Origin: Buddleja alternifolia
Taxonomy: Eukaryota; Streptophyta; Magnoliopsida; Lamiales; Scrophulariaceae
Assembly: GCA_019426215.1 (NCBI GenBank)
Contig: CM033393.1
Coordinates: forward strand, 23,438,591-23,502,590
Length of the DNA: 64,000 nt
Direction: 5' to 3'
Below are positions 1-12,014 of the stretch, in pieces. How positions within the stretch are numbered: the stretch's first letter is position 1; every line of letters begins with the position of its first letter. Below the pieces are notes generated by a model that was not told the DNA's origin, searched no databases, and saw only the letters and a program-made list of their open reading frames with translations. Both the position numbers and the translations under genes were made by a program.

Positions 1-3000
1 TCTGCCTTTCTTCAGCTAAAATTCTTGGATCTGTCAGTTCTGGAATCGATGCTCTTTGAAGAGCAATGTCAAACTGTTCAAGCCGTGCTCTAGTAGGTAT
101 TGGTAGATTTGGATATAAAGCTTGTGGAGGTTCTCTTAGCGTTCTACTAGACGCTCCAGCAGAATCACTTACTCCATAAGCAGGTATCCAAGATGGGAGA
201 CTTTGCGCAAAAGGAGAAGACATTAACTGACACTTCGGTGGCAGAGGAGGTTCTTGAGCTCTTGAACTGGACGCTCTCCTCTTCTCCCCTTTTCTTTTCT
301 CTTCCCCCTTAGTGGCATCATCACTCTGCATGAAGTGTTCTGTTAGCAGGCTGACTTGATTAGCAATCTAAGACATGGAAGCTATAAGATCATCCTGACG
401 CTTGTCGAAACATTCCTGTAAGGGGAGGATCTTAATGCTAATAGCATCATTCATTGAAGGTTCTAAGTTGTCTAGACGTTGTTCAAGTCGTTCTTGCATG
501 GCGAGTAGCTTGGCGTTGGTAGCATCAGTCATATCTTGAAAATCTTTTCGACACTCATTAATATCTGCTTGTGCAGAACCGCGCATATGACCAATTTGGA
601 CGCTCATGGTCTGAGATTCAATCTTTGCCAAATCCGTCTTAATCCAGTGGAGAGATTCTTCATTCTGAGTAGCTTGATTGCTCATCTCCTCTAAGACAGA
701 TTTCAGCAAAGGTCCAAAATCTTGACTCACATCCGATGGAACCGCTTGAGGAGCCGGTCGCTTGAATCTTGATGTGTGCTTGAGTTAGTCAAGGGGAGCT
801 TGATATGCAGGATCAAAAATTATACCGCGTACATCAATTTAAAGATCCTCACCACTATCAGCAATAACAAGTTTAGGAGCGTCAGGAATATCCATTGGTT
901 GAGACGCTTGAACTGGTTCTGCAGCAAACGCTGGAATATTTTCAACTTCGGAGAGTGTAGACGCTTCAGCTAACTTAGCAGATTTTTCCTCAGGAGCTGA
1001 CTCTGGTTGGCGAAAAACATCAAATTGGAAGTTCCAATTTTCTATATCTGCATATGAGTTTGAAGCAGCTTCTAGAAGTTCAGTTAGGCGTGAGCGACAG
1101 ATGCAAGTCCCTTGAATGAAGGTGCAGAGTGGACTATCTCTGGCTCGGACGTACATTGGACCCATGATGTCCAATACGTGGTCTGGAAAGATCCTTGACT
1201 GTGGCATCGGAATGAGAAATAATGTATCTGGGCAGTAATGCAAGGAAAATCCGATAATTCGATCTGTAGGGAGACACTGTGACTTGTGAGCTTATGGCAC
1301 ATACCTGTAGTAATAGTCTTCCAAAAATGGATGCACTGCCCGAGCTATGCCTTGATTGCATTCAAGGAAAGAACATAGGCATAGTGATCGCTTACTTCTT
1401 GTCTGATAGAAGGTAGAATTGGATAACCTTGGAAGTTTTGAATACTCGAACCATTTGGCTTCCGTAGATTTTCAGTGAAGATTTTGTCGAAATGAGGAAT
1501 GGGAGCCATGATGGAGTTGAACTGCCACTAGTGGACGCTTGAGCGTTGAATTGGAGGGGAGTAATGGACAGCCTGTGCAACGCTTGACGCAGACACTGCT
1601 CTATTTGTTGACGGACTTTAGGCAGCTTGGTAACAGGTCCAACTCGCTCTTGACGCTTCAGAAGATAATACTTGGCAAACTGACGCTTCTTGTCATGCAT
1701 GCCTATGCCAAATAGATGGGGAGCTTGAACTAATTCTGTGAACGTATATCTATGGCCCACATACGCTTCAACCCAGTTGACTTCTGCCATACAGTAGTCT
1801 GTTCCAGCATTGACCATAGCTCGAATGCCTTCATGATGGATATCTCCGATAGACTCAAAGCGATATCTATCAATTTGATAGTTAACATTCCAGACGCTAT
1901 CAAAATATGCATCAACTTCAGTCTGGATCAAATTCGTTAGAGATTCGAAATGCTCACCGGCATGAACTCCTTTATTCTTCCACAGTCGAAGAGGATTGAC
2001 AGAATTCTTGTTCTCATCACTGTTTTCTATAAGAGGAAAATGCGTGTAGCCTTCTCTGTTTAAGACTTCCTTTGAAGGGTTGAGAAACTCTGGGCGAAAA
2101 AGATCATACACTCTGATGTTGTAGTCTCTCAGAGAAAAACTAGTAGACTTACTGTGCCCATAATCTAGGTAGTAGGCGAGATCCATATCACACCTAGGAG
2201 TTCTACCTCCTTGTCTATCTTGTTGAAGAATAAGAGAAAATGGTATCTGACCAGGAGATTTACCAAGTTGAAGAACCAGATAGTACTTCCTCTCAATTTC
2301 TATCTGCTCGGTGTTGAACACTATATCCCTGATCTGATTGTTGATGTCAATTAGTGAGGCTACCTCATTCTCAGCATTAATGTATCTTTCTTCATTATAT
2401 CCAGCTGTAATAAAGTCTTCTTCGAGCGGTGGGGGCATAAAATTGATTGAATGATCAATCGTCTTCAGTGGGTCTAGCTTGAAGAAGTGCCTTATCTTTG
2501 TAACGTCTTCAGCAACGCTCTGACCTTCTGAGCGTGCCTCTGTTATAGCCGGAACATTAGTTGACGCTTGAACATTTTGGGGAGCAGGTTTCTCTACTTC
2601 AAGTGTAGCAGCTTCCGCGGCAACGTCTTTGGCAATAGCCACAACTTCTGTCATCTCAACATCGAGGTGGACGTCTGTTGATGCTTTAGCAGCAATTGGA
2701 ACTAAAGCTGTAACATATGAACTATCCTCTATAAGATCAGGATCTTCTACAGATGTAGGAATAGAATATTGTGGGAAGAAATAAACTTACCCTGAGAACT
2801 TGTCTTAACAGCAACGTGAGCGCTTAGCTCAACAGCAACACGAGCGCCTAGCTCAGCAGCAACTTGAGCACTTGGCTCAACAGTCTCAGGCACTTTAGGA
2901 ACATGAGCAGCTTGACGCTTGCTTATCTTGGTACGCTTAAAGATCTTCTTTACATGTACTCCTTCAATGAGCTTGAGCGTTGGAGCGGGAGAGCGGTAGA

Positions 3001-4010
3001 TGGTTCCTCAAAATCTATTTGTTTAATAATCCCTTCCAGCTTCCTACACCTGATGAGAGGAAACTTGTCCTCTGCATCCTCATCAGTGTCCTCATCATCC
3101 TTTTGAGAGAAGGAATGACTTGAGCCTTAGGCTTTCTGGGAGCCCTCTTCTTTGTTGCAGCCGAACGCTTCACGGCTTCTTCTGGAACTGGACGCTCAAC
3201 TTCTTCACCTGACGCTTCGCGTAGCTCCAGACTCTCAGATAGGGGTCTAGCAGCACCACCAACTTTGGGAGGATTGAACAGATTGTTCAGAATTCTTCTT
3301 CCCAACATCTTGGTCTTGTTCAGCGATTGACCAGATGAGTAGACACAGTCTGATTTATACAATAGGTCACTCAAAATAAGCCCATAAGGTTTATTTGGGG
3401 CGCTTAAACAGTCTCTAAACCTTCCAAATACATACTCACTCCAGTTTATCTTGAGATTGAGGAGTATCGCCGTCATCATCTGAAATTGCACTGGGTTCAC
3501 CTTATCAAAGGTACCCACTCTGCATTCTATAATCTTGCTGCAGAAGTCAGCCAACAGTCGGTATTTGGATACCAGATCTTTCTTTTCAAAGTGATGTTTA
3601 TAGGGTACACCTTCATAAGCACTCATGGTTGTCCATGCTTCTTTGATTTGATTCAAAGTAACGCAATCCAATGCCTCACCCTCATTTGGGAGATTGAAGT
3701 TCTTGGCAATGGAAGCAGCAGACAAAACAAATTCCTTTGGTGGTTCCATCTTGGATAGAGGAATGAGACAAGAGATAGACTTCTTGTCTGCAGAGAGTTT
3801 AGCAGTTTTCCAGAAGAGGTCGACTTCCGTTGGAAACAGATAGGAATACTTAGTGACGAATGTTTTGAGCCCAGCCTTGGTTACCATGTCCATCATATCA
3901 GTTAGGTTGATCTAAGGTTGTTCATAAAGAAATTTCCAATCGATAACAAGGCCTTCAGTCACCTTGATGATAGGCTCGGCCAAAGTAGAAGCAGATTTCT
4001 TTGGTGCCAT
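1..4010 (-). pseudogene. SIRE-1 extra 3' ORF (so-called env-like), broken and cut by window edge
   Basis: Long ORF downstream of pol, called env-like in the SIRE lineage; function unknown. I place the start at 4010 (ATG GCA CCA AAG), shared with SIRE-2. The N-terminal part (to about 3015) holds a conserved block with motifs such as GVPYK, FCSKIIECRVGTFDK and QFQMMTAILL, which resembles the Pfam family named putative plant transposon protein. It is followed by a basic stretch (KKRAPRKPKAQ), a middle domain (about 2654-1392) and a coiled-coil tail near 730-368. A TAG at 3912-3914 replaces a CAG of SIRE-2, and several frameshifts follow. I see no signal peptide or clear membrane helix, so an envelope role is not supported here. 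Confidence 0.75.
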
Positions 4011-4827
4011 TTTCAGTGAAAGAGATGAACTGAGATTTTTCTTTTACTTTCAAAGAGAGAGAGAGAGAGAGTAAAGTAAATAATTTTCCGCAAAAATTGT
4101 GTTTTAAATGACATAGAAGGAAAATTTTGAAACTTGTGTTCTCTAGTCTCTGTAGGATTTAGACACGTGTAAAGAATTTCTTTTAATTTTGAATCTCAGC
4201 CATGAAAATATTAACTGCGGACGCGAGTTTTGTGTAAGAGAGAGAAGTTGCATTTGGTAACTCCCATATATAATGATTTGACATCCGAGAGTTAAATTTT
4301 GAAAGACGTTTCGGATTTTCAGAGTGTAGTACACGCGCCTAATGGTACACTGACACGTACATAGACACGTGCTATTTCTGAACCGCCATTTTGAAAAGTT
4401 TTGATTACCCGCTAGTTTGATGTGATGGAAGTGTGTAGATAGAGTACAACATAGACTATTGAGTCTATCCACTACTTCAAGAAGCTTGTAAAATTTATGC
4501 ATGAGTTTTATAAACTATTTTATATTGAGTATTGAATGGAATTGGTTCAACGCTCAACAGATAGCATTCGTTGTTAAATTTATATTGGCACTTGAAATTA
4601 AGATCCTTTTATATATTAGCGTCAACATATTGTGCATAAATAATTCTGAGTGTTGATGATCATGCATATGAAAGTTTTTGATCATTGACGCTTGGAATAT
4701 GTTTCAAGTACAATTTTAAGGTTCCCCTTAAGTTTGATAACTTGTAACAACTTTCCAAAATCTTTTGGACATAAATAAAGTGGATTCCCCCTAAATCATA
4801 TGTCTAATAAAATATGATGCAAAATGA
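4011..4827 (-). other. Spacer between SIRE-1 pol and 3' ORF
   Basis: About 800 bp without a credible ORF. It is well conserved with 46865-47674 of SIRE-2, unusual for a non-coding internal part of a decayed element. Next to the ORF start it carries on the minus strand a CT-rich tract (plus-strand GA repeats at about 4050-4070) followed by CTCAG, which looks like a 3' splice site. Further upstream are TATA-like and G-box motifs described separately. It may supply a separate transcript start or splice acceptor for the 3' ORF. Confidence 0.6.
4265..4371 (-). promoter_or_regulatory. Candidate internal promoter of the SIRE-1 3' ORF
   Basis: On the minus strand a G-box core CACGTG (4366-4371) is followed about 95 bp downstream by TATATATG (4265-4272), and the ORF starts about 255 bp further on. 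A second CACGTG lies in the leader (4164-4169). SIRE-2 keeps all three at the same spacing (47215-47220, 47116-47123, 47035-47040). Known: CACGTG is bound by plant bZIP and bHLH factors. Inferred: promoter activity. Confidence 0.45.
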
Positions 4828-7800
4828 TTAAGCGTTTAAATCAATCATACCTAATTCACTTCTCAAAGTGAGAAAACGTTGTTCGTTGAGCGCTTTGGTG
4901 AAGATATCTGTCAATTGTTTGTCAGTTCCAATAAAATGCATGGAGATATCTTTCTTTTGAACATGGTCACGAAGAAAATGGTATCTAATGTCAATATGTT
5001 TGGTTCTGGAATGGAGAACGGGGTTTTGAGTCATCGCTAGAGCGCTTTGGTTATCACAATGAATGGGGGTTGGACCTAGGATTATACCATAATCTTTAAG
5101 TTGTTACCTCATCCATAACACTTGTGCACAACAACTTCCTGCAGCTACATACTCAGCTTCGGCTGTAGAGGCAGCTATGGATTGTTGTTTCTTACTATGC
5201 CATGAAACTAACCTATCACCTAGAAATTGGCATGTACCACTAGTACTCTTATGATCTATTTTGCAACCTCCAAAATCTGCATCTGAGTAACCAATTAGTT
5301 CAAAAGGATAGTCCCTAGGATACCATAAGCCCACATTTTGTGTGCCTTTTAGGTATTTAAGGATCTTCTTGGCAGCAATTAAGTGCGTCTCTTTAGGATT
5401 CGCTTGAAACAGTGCACACATGCATACCGAAAACATAATATCAGGTCTACTAGCAGCAAGATAAAAAAGTGATCCAATGATACCTCTATAATTAGTGATA
5501 TCAATCTTCTTGCCACTTTCATCTTTATCGAACTTAAGCATTTGGCTCAATGGAATTTTTGAATATGATGCATTTTCCATACCAAATTTCTTAATCATAT
5601 CTCTTATATATTTAGCTTGGTTAATAAATATGTCATTAGGGAGTTGTTTAACTTGTAATCGTAAAAAGAAAATTCACCCATCATGCTCATTGCAAATTGT
5701 TCTTGCATCATTTTCGAAAATTTCTCACACAGACGTTTGTTAGTAGAACCAAATATAATATCATCAACATAAATTTGGACTAAGAGAATATCTTCATCAT
5801 TGGTAATCTTAAATAACATTGTATCAACGCTGCCTTTTGAAAAGCTTTTACCAATAAGGAAAAAGAGAGAGTGTCATACCATGCTCGGGGTGCTTCTTAA
5901 GCCAATAAAGCGCTTTGTCTAGCTTGTGAACCATACCCTTACCATGATTGTTGATGAATCCCGGTGGTTGCTCCATATATACTTCTTCTTGGAGTTTACC
6001 ATTCAGGAAGACACTCTTCACGTCCATTTGATACACTGTAAATTTGTTGAACGCTGCATACGCTAGAAACATACGAATTGCTTCAAGATGGGCGACAGGA
6101 GCATATGTCTCATCAAAGTCAATTCCCTCTTCTTGGCAATATCCTTGAGCAACGAGTCTAGCCTTGTTCCTTATCACAATGCCATTCTCATCCATCTTGT
6201 TTCTATATACCCATCTAGTTCCAATAACTCTTTGGTGAGTTGGTCTTGGTACTAGCGTCCAAACCTTACTACGCTCGAATTGATTGAGCTCTTCTTGCAT
6301 GGCTTCAATCTAACTTGGATCACTTAGTGCTTCATCCACTTTCTTAGGCTCCATTTGAGATAGAAAGCTTGCGAACATAGCTCATTAAATGTAGCGGCTC
6401 TAGTCCTGACAAACGCTTCAATATCTCCAATAATCTGCTCATGTGGATGATCACGCAGCCATAGTCTATCTGGTTGGAATGGGTTAAGAGGTTGAACAGG
6501 CGCTTGACGATAAGACGATTGACTTCACTCTTGCATAGGTGCTTCAAGTTCACCAATCCTTGTTTGCTCTCGATGATCACTTTCTTCATGAACATTAGTA
6601 GATCTTGCATTGTTATCCGAAATATCCTCACGAGTAATCTTAGAAGGTGACACTGAGATCTCATCATCGTCGTCACTATAATCATCAATTGTAATCTTAG
6701 ACGCTTGATGACATAGATCTTCAACTCCCACATCATTCATATTAACCTTACTCGGTTCTTGGTTAGCATCATCAAAAACAACATGAATAGATTCTTCAAC
6801 CTTCGATTTGTTCTTGTTTAAGATGCAAAAATTCTTTCCATTCTTAGCATAGCCTAGAAAGATTCCCTCACCCGCTTTAGGATCAAATGTCTTTAGGTTT
6901 TGGGATCCATTATTATGGATAAAAAATTTAGAACCAAAGACATGAAAGTATGAAACATTTGGCTTACGTCCCTTCCACAGTTCATATGGAGTTTTCCCAT
7001 ACTGTTTGTTGATCATGCAGTAACAGGCAGTATTGATCGCTTCGGCCTAAAACCTAGGAGCAAACTTGGACTCTGCTAACATTGTCCTAGCAGCTTCCTT
7101 GAGCGTTATGTTCCGGTGCTCAGCAACATCATTCTGTTGGGGAGTTCTGGGAGCTGAATACTCATGATTTCCATTCTCTGTACAAAACTTCTCAACAACC
7201 ATGTTAGTAAGCTCAGTACCGTGATTGCTTCTTATTCTTGCAACTTTAAGATTTTTCAATGTTTGAAGTTGCCGAATAAGCATTGTTAACTTGTCACATG
7301 TTTCATCTTTGGATGAAAGAAATTCCACCCAAGTGAATCGAGAGAAATCAACCACTATCACCAAAGTATACTTTTCACCACTCACACTGATTGCTTGAAC
7401 AAGTCCAAAAAAATCCATTTGAAGTAGTTCAAGTATTCTAGAGGTAGAGAGATGAGATTTTCTCTTGAAGGATGATTTGACTTGTTTGCCCATTTGACAA
7501 GCATCACAAAAGCGATCCTTATGAAATGATCCTTTTGGTAATCCCTCTACAAGATTTAGATTTATAAGCTGAGAGATTATCTTAAAGTTGAGGTGATTCA
7601 TTTTTCTATGCCATAACCAACCCGTTTTAGATTCATTTTTAGCAACAAAACAAGTTGGGTTGTTATCAAGTGTTGAACCCCAATCTACCAAATATACATT
7701 GTTTGTTCTTTTACCTTTCAATTTAGTAGACTTAGTCTTAGCGTCATTTATATAGCAATAGTCACTTGAGAATATGACTTCAAAGCTTTTATCACAAAAT

Positions 7801-8055
7801 TGACTTATACTTAATAAATTGTGCTTTAGACTCTCAACATAATAAACATCACTTATCATGATGTTCCCCCTATGCACAGTACCTATACCTTTGGAGTTAT
7901 CACCAAATACAACCTAAAGACCATTGGCAACTCGATAGTTGATCAGAAGATCTTTAGAACCAGTCATGTGCCTCGACGATCCACTATCGAAGTACCAAAC
8001 AGATGTATTGGCTTTAGCTCTAGGTACCTGCAATAAAAAAAAAAAAAAGGAAGTT
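4828..8055 (-). pseudogene. SIRE-1 pol (protease, integrase, RT, RNase H), degenerate
   Basis: Copia polyprotein in about seven disconnected frames. Visible in order: protease site DSGSSRHMTG near 7980; GAG-pre-integrase with zinc-binding HRKMNHLNF and CDACQMGKQ; integrase core; RT with [20 protein letters not shown] and YVDDIIFGS; RNase H with YSDADFGG and HIDIRYHFLRDHV; stop at 4828. The integrase reads RSNHGTEL where SIRE-2 and SIRE-3 have RSD, so a catalytic Asp is lost. Frameshifts separate RT halves near 5820-5850 and the RNase H near 5035-5104. It cannot give a working polyprotein. Confidence 0.85.
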
Positions 8056-8061
8056 CTATTT

Positions 8062-9871
8062 CTATTTAGGTACCCATTGTTGCTTGGGTCCTTTACCATT
8101 AGTAGCATTGTTACTTTGAATTAGAACTTTAGGAACCCATATTTGCCTAGTCTTCATTGTAGGAATACTGGTCTTCTTGGGTTTCACATTGTGTTGTGTC
8201 TGCTGTTTGGGTGTATAGTAATATCCTCGATTATAATAGTAACCATAATCACAGTCATAGTCATAATCATCATAGTAGCGATAATATGATCTAGACCGTT
8301 GTGGATATTGACGCTGGTATTTCCTTGGCGCTGACTTGGGTTGCATTTTTTTTGTTAAACGCTTAGCGTTTGACTCACAGTGGTTAGGTTTATCCTTAGC
8401 CTTTTGAGTGTTTGGATGAACCTTTCTTTGTGAATCATTTGCTTTCGCCTTTCCTTTGCCTGAGTCAGCTTTGGCTTTCTCATTTGGCCTCTTACCATTG
8501 TCGCTTGATTCATTTGGTGTTTGTCTTTGTGAACCTTCTTTAACAAAGAAAATACCCTTTCCTTCGTTGTTTGCCATAACATTTGATTTGTTTGGTTGTT
8601 TATCGAATTTATTGCATCCTAAACCAGTCTTTCCCCCAAATAACCTTGTTACCTTAGTCACATTGTCTAGCTTTCTTGACGCTTTAGACAATGATGAGAC
8701 GAGCTGTTCTGATTTAGCAAGTCTAGCAATCAGCTCAGCTTCTCTCTTGACTATCATATCAAGATCACTTTTCAACTGGATTATTTCACTCTCAAGTGAT
8801 TGGTTTTTCTCAATGCACTGTTGCTGAACTTGCAATTCTGCTTTGAGCGTCACTTTATCATTTTTGAGCGATGAAATAATATCAAAGTGATTTTGGTATA
8901 ATTTGGCGGCAACTTGACAATCATTATAATATTCTTTGACTTTGTCAAGTAATTCTTCATAAGAAAGAGGAAGAGATAATTCAGTGTTTACCTCAGGAGA
9001 CGCTTCATCATCTCTGGCCATGAGACAAATAAGCGTTGAGTCATCAACTGGCTCATCATCATCACTACTTTCTTCTGACGACTCCAAGTCTTCAGGTGTG
9101 GATGCTTGTTCTGATTCTGCTAGCAAACCTTGTTGATGAAGGTTGCTCCTAAATTAGTTTCTATCCAAGTAATCTTGCCTTGAAGGCTTAGATACATTTG
9201 CATAAGGACAATTCACCTAGTAGTGCCCTGGTTTCCTACAATTATAACACAGATTAGTTTTCATCTTTTGTTCATTTGTTAATCTTGCATTGTGTGGTTT
9301 TGAGACCACTGGCGCTAAGAGATTTTGAGTAGACGCTTGGTATTGAACAGGCAATTGGGATGTAGGAACAGAATACTGAGGCGCTTGAAACTGTTGATGT
9401 ATTGGAGCAGGCGCTTGATATGAACTGTGTCCTTGATGCTTAGGACTACTTCCTTTCTTTTCATATCTCAAGAACTTTCTGAATCTATTTAGAAGTGTTA
9501 GTTCCTTATCCTCACTGATATCTGGACCTTTTCCCTTATTACCCAATTTACCCTTGATTGATGCTACGAGTGCTCCAGATTCAATTACCGGACTACTCAC
9601 AACGTCACTAGCTGAGTTTAACTCAAACTCAAATGCCTTGAGTTCTCTTCGACGCTTATCAGTGGACCATTCTTGTTTAGGCTTCTCAACATAGCCATCT
9701 GAAGTTTCTCTTGTGGCTCTAGGCACTCTGGTAATAACCTTCAGAATTTGTATTGGTCCATCTGAAATAATATCGCACATTTCGTCATCACATGAACAAG
9801 ATATGTAAAAGCTTTGACCTTCCATGAGTCATAGTTTGACTCGGTCAACTTAGGAACTTTAGAAAATGCAT
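8062..9871 (-). pseudogene. SIRE-1 gag with coiled coil, internally deleted
   Basis: Nucleocapsid gene. Visible: a zinc knuckle CYNCRKPGHY followed directly by a TAG stop where SIRE-3 reads F-Q-V-N-C; an acidic Ser/Glu stretch; a coiled coil (LESEIIQLKSDLDMIVKREA); a basic Lys-rich region; and a Tyr-rich patch (about 8220-8290). The start region (ATG at about 9871) is frameshifted by loss of one G. Compared with SIRE-3, several hundred bases are missing between RRR and ELKAFEFELN near 9650, removing most of the capsid core. Particles could only be supplied by another element. Confidence 0.8.
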
Positions 9872-9958
9872 TGAAAAACAAACTAAACGCAACTAAATTT
9901 TGAAAAGGGATCTAAACAAGCTATTACGCTTGGAAATTTTAAAATTTCAACTTTAATC

Positions 9959-9970
9959 GCTCTGATACCA
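9959..9970 (-). other. SIRE-1 primer binding site (tRNA-iMet)
   Basis: Minus strand TGGTATCAGAGC, complementary to the 3' end of initiator-Met tRNA, two bases inside the LTR. Identical to the site of SIRE-3. Confidence 0.92.
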
Positions 9971-9972
9971 CT

Positions 9973-11510
9973 GGTTGGTCTCAAGTGGTATACGAAAGGG
10001 TCTAGAAGGAAGGGTTGAATAGACCCTGAAATCTTTTTCGACTTTAAAAAGATTCGTATTAAAAAGTTTTGGATGCTTGAAATGTAGACGCTTAGGCTAA
10101 GTGTCTGATGAAGACTGTTTTAGAAAGTTAACTTAGACTTTAAGATTTGAATACTTTAACCAAATAGCTTTAAGCGTTCAGTTCTTTAATCAGTGCTAGC
10201 ACAGCGGAATAATTTTAGAGTCTTCTCTTTTGAAAGCTTTCGCGTCACAAGAAAGTGTTTTAGTTGCTTAGCGTTCACTTGAGTTTTACTTAAGAGATTT
10301 ATAGAAAGATATAATAATATGAAGAATGACTGTAAAGTAAAGAGCATGATATTTGCAAGGTTCGTTCGGTGGTGTAATCCCAACTACGTCCTTCTTCTCC
10401 TCGAACATTTGGAGGCAATCTACTAAAATGATTCTCAAAGAATCACACAGAATCTTCTACAAATTAGGGAGAGATGGATGTTGATGACTTGAGCTCCTTG
10501 ATCACGCAGATTTCTACTCCAAATCACTTCTATCCCCTTGCTTCTTTCACCCAAAAATAATGCAAGTATCCAACTTCGACTTCACACAGATTGCGAGGCT
10601 TGGATGGGGGTTTTTCTAAACGGTTTGTTTGATTTTGATGAAGTTCAAACAACTTGTGAATATCTCAATAGTAGTATGGGTTTCTTCAAAAAGAATGTTT
10701 GAGATATTAGTTAATTGTCTCAGGAATTGAAGAATAGCAAGCAGAATGTTTGCTTGAATGTTCTGGCTTTTCAGAGAGTTTAAGGAATGAGACTTCAATG
10801 CAACAGCGATTTGACTTGGAATTAATCGTTGTTTTTAGCTTGTTGTTGAAGTTCTATTTATAGGCATTCTTGGAAAAAGTGTCTGTTTGACACATGCACA
10901 GGCGCGTGTCTCTCATTTCCGCGAGTGAACTACTTTTGTCCTTTTTCCTGAAAATCTGTTGCACAAAAGTTGGTGCTGCAGTCTGTGAAAAGTTGACAGT
11001 CCAATAGGGTGGCTTCTCCGTACGTCTGAAAGTGCTTTTCACATTTAATGCTCTTATCAGCATTGAATGCATTTGAATTAAATATCCGTTGGTATTTAAT
11101 GCTCTGAGAATAATTGCATTAAACTCCTTCTGGACTTAGAAATAAATTCAGGTGAAATCCATCATTGATAGATGCTTATCCATCTTTGAATTGCTTTTGC
11201 CTAATAAGGTAACGCTTGATATAGCTAGATATTTAGACGCTTGGAAACTTCATCTTCATTCAGACTTCAGGCACTTGAGTCTTCAAACTTAACTACTGAT
11301 AAACTCACTCAGAATTCATCAGACGCTCAGCCTAAGACTACTTAGTATAACAATCTAGAACAAAACAAAATGAAACCTTTAAAGCCTATTACAAATCTAA
11401 CGCTTGAAAGCTTATACATGATTTCTACTAAAATCATACTTACATATTTTGGGGTCTAATATAAACTCCTAATTGTCATCATCAAAACATCTAACATGAA
11501 ATTTCTAACA
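9973..11510 (-). repeat. 5' LTR of SIRE-1
   Basis: 1538 bp, aligning along its length with the SIRE-2 LTR and at both ends with SIRE-3. The end near the PBS reads ggttgg on the plus strand where the others have tgttgg (one substitution); the outer end is intact (ctaaca). Contains many copies of the RRCGCTTG motif and a TATA box. Confidence 0.9.
10854..10862 (-). promoter_or_regulatory. TATA box in SIRE-1 LTR
   Basis: TATAAATAG on the minus strand inside the LTR, pointing toward gag; the usual place for the retrotransposon promoter. SIRE-3 has TATAAATAA at the matching place and SIRE-2 a weakened TATAAGTAG. Confidence 0.6.
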
Positions 11511-11515
11511 ATTGT

Positions 11516-12013
11516 TCAACCGTGCTGGGCTAAGCCCATAGCTATTTATAATGCGCTGGGCGATCACCCTTGCGCTGGGCTCGGCCCAGCGCTGCATTAG
11601 TGCGCTTGGCCAAGCCCAGAGCCCAACGCTTATATTATGCAATGTGCCGAGCCCAGCACTGTTTCTCTCGGTCTTGGGCTTTAGCCCAACATAACCCTAA
11701 TTTGTGTTGCGCTAAAGCCCAACACCCTTGCCATCTCCACCAACAGCGCGGCGGCCCATGCTGCAGTGGCGGCGCTGGTGATGTCTTCGCCGTCGACCTC
11801 CGCTGCTCAGGTGGCCGCGCATTTTTCAATTTTTCCTTTTAGCCGGTAAATCCAATTCAACTCATGAAAAATCAATTTTATAAATTCGCATGCATAATAT
11901 AAATTACCCAAATTACACACGATATGCAAAAATATGTGTATGATAGTAAAACAATTAGAACACATAATCATACAATGAATATCATTTTTTCCCGAATTTT
12001 GGCTCTGATACCA
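11516..12013 (-). other. 5' leader of Angela-B element with GC-rich hairpins
   Basis: Internal DNA just downstream of the Angela-B PBS on the minus strand, cut by the SIRE-1 insertion at 11511. The first part is AT-rich. The part from 11520 to about 11830 is GC-rich with repeated GGGCT/AGCCC palindromes: 11525-11537, 11572-11592 (9-bp stem, 3-nt loop), 11605-11614 and 11674-11689. The open frames over this stretch are by-products of base composition. Comparable hairpins occur in the Angela-C leader. Confidence 0.65.
12001..12013 (-). other. Angela-B primer binding site (tRNA-iMet)
   Basis: Minus strand TGGTATCAGAGCC directly beside the inner end of LTR-B (12015). It shows that internal sequence of an element lies to the left of this LTR. 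Confidence 0.85.
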
Positions 12014-12014
12014 C

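Larger units (their letters stand above)
1..11510 (-). mobile_element. SIRE-1: SIRE/Maximus-type Ty1/copia element, 3' end outside window
   Basis: Degenerate LTR retrotransposon read on the minus strand: 5' LTR, initiator-Met PBS, gag, pol in copia order (protease, integrase, RT, RNase H), a spacer, then a long extra 3' ORF that runs off the left edge. The copia order and the extra ORF downstream of pol are the hallmarks of the SIRE/Maximus lineage. By comparison with SIRE-2, about 225 nt of the ORF plus the PPT and 3' LTR lie outside. The outer flank next to the 5' LTR begins with attgt (11511-11515), the expected target duplication, but its partner is not visible. Coding parts are broken many times, so this copy is not autonomous. 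Confidence 0.9.

Noticed and set aside
1..4010. Endogenous virus envelope gene
   Set aside because: Position matches the SIRE env-like ORF but no signal peptide or membrane anchor is seen; kept as retrotransposon ORF of unknown role.
9959..9970. tRNA-Met gene
   Set aside because: Only the 12-base complement of the tRNA 3' end is present, as in a primer binding site; same for the other PBS sites.
11570..11842. 90-codon Ala/Arg/Cys-rich ORF
   Set aside because: Lies in the GC-rich leader of a retroelement; composition explains it.
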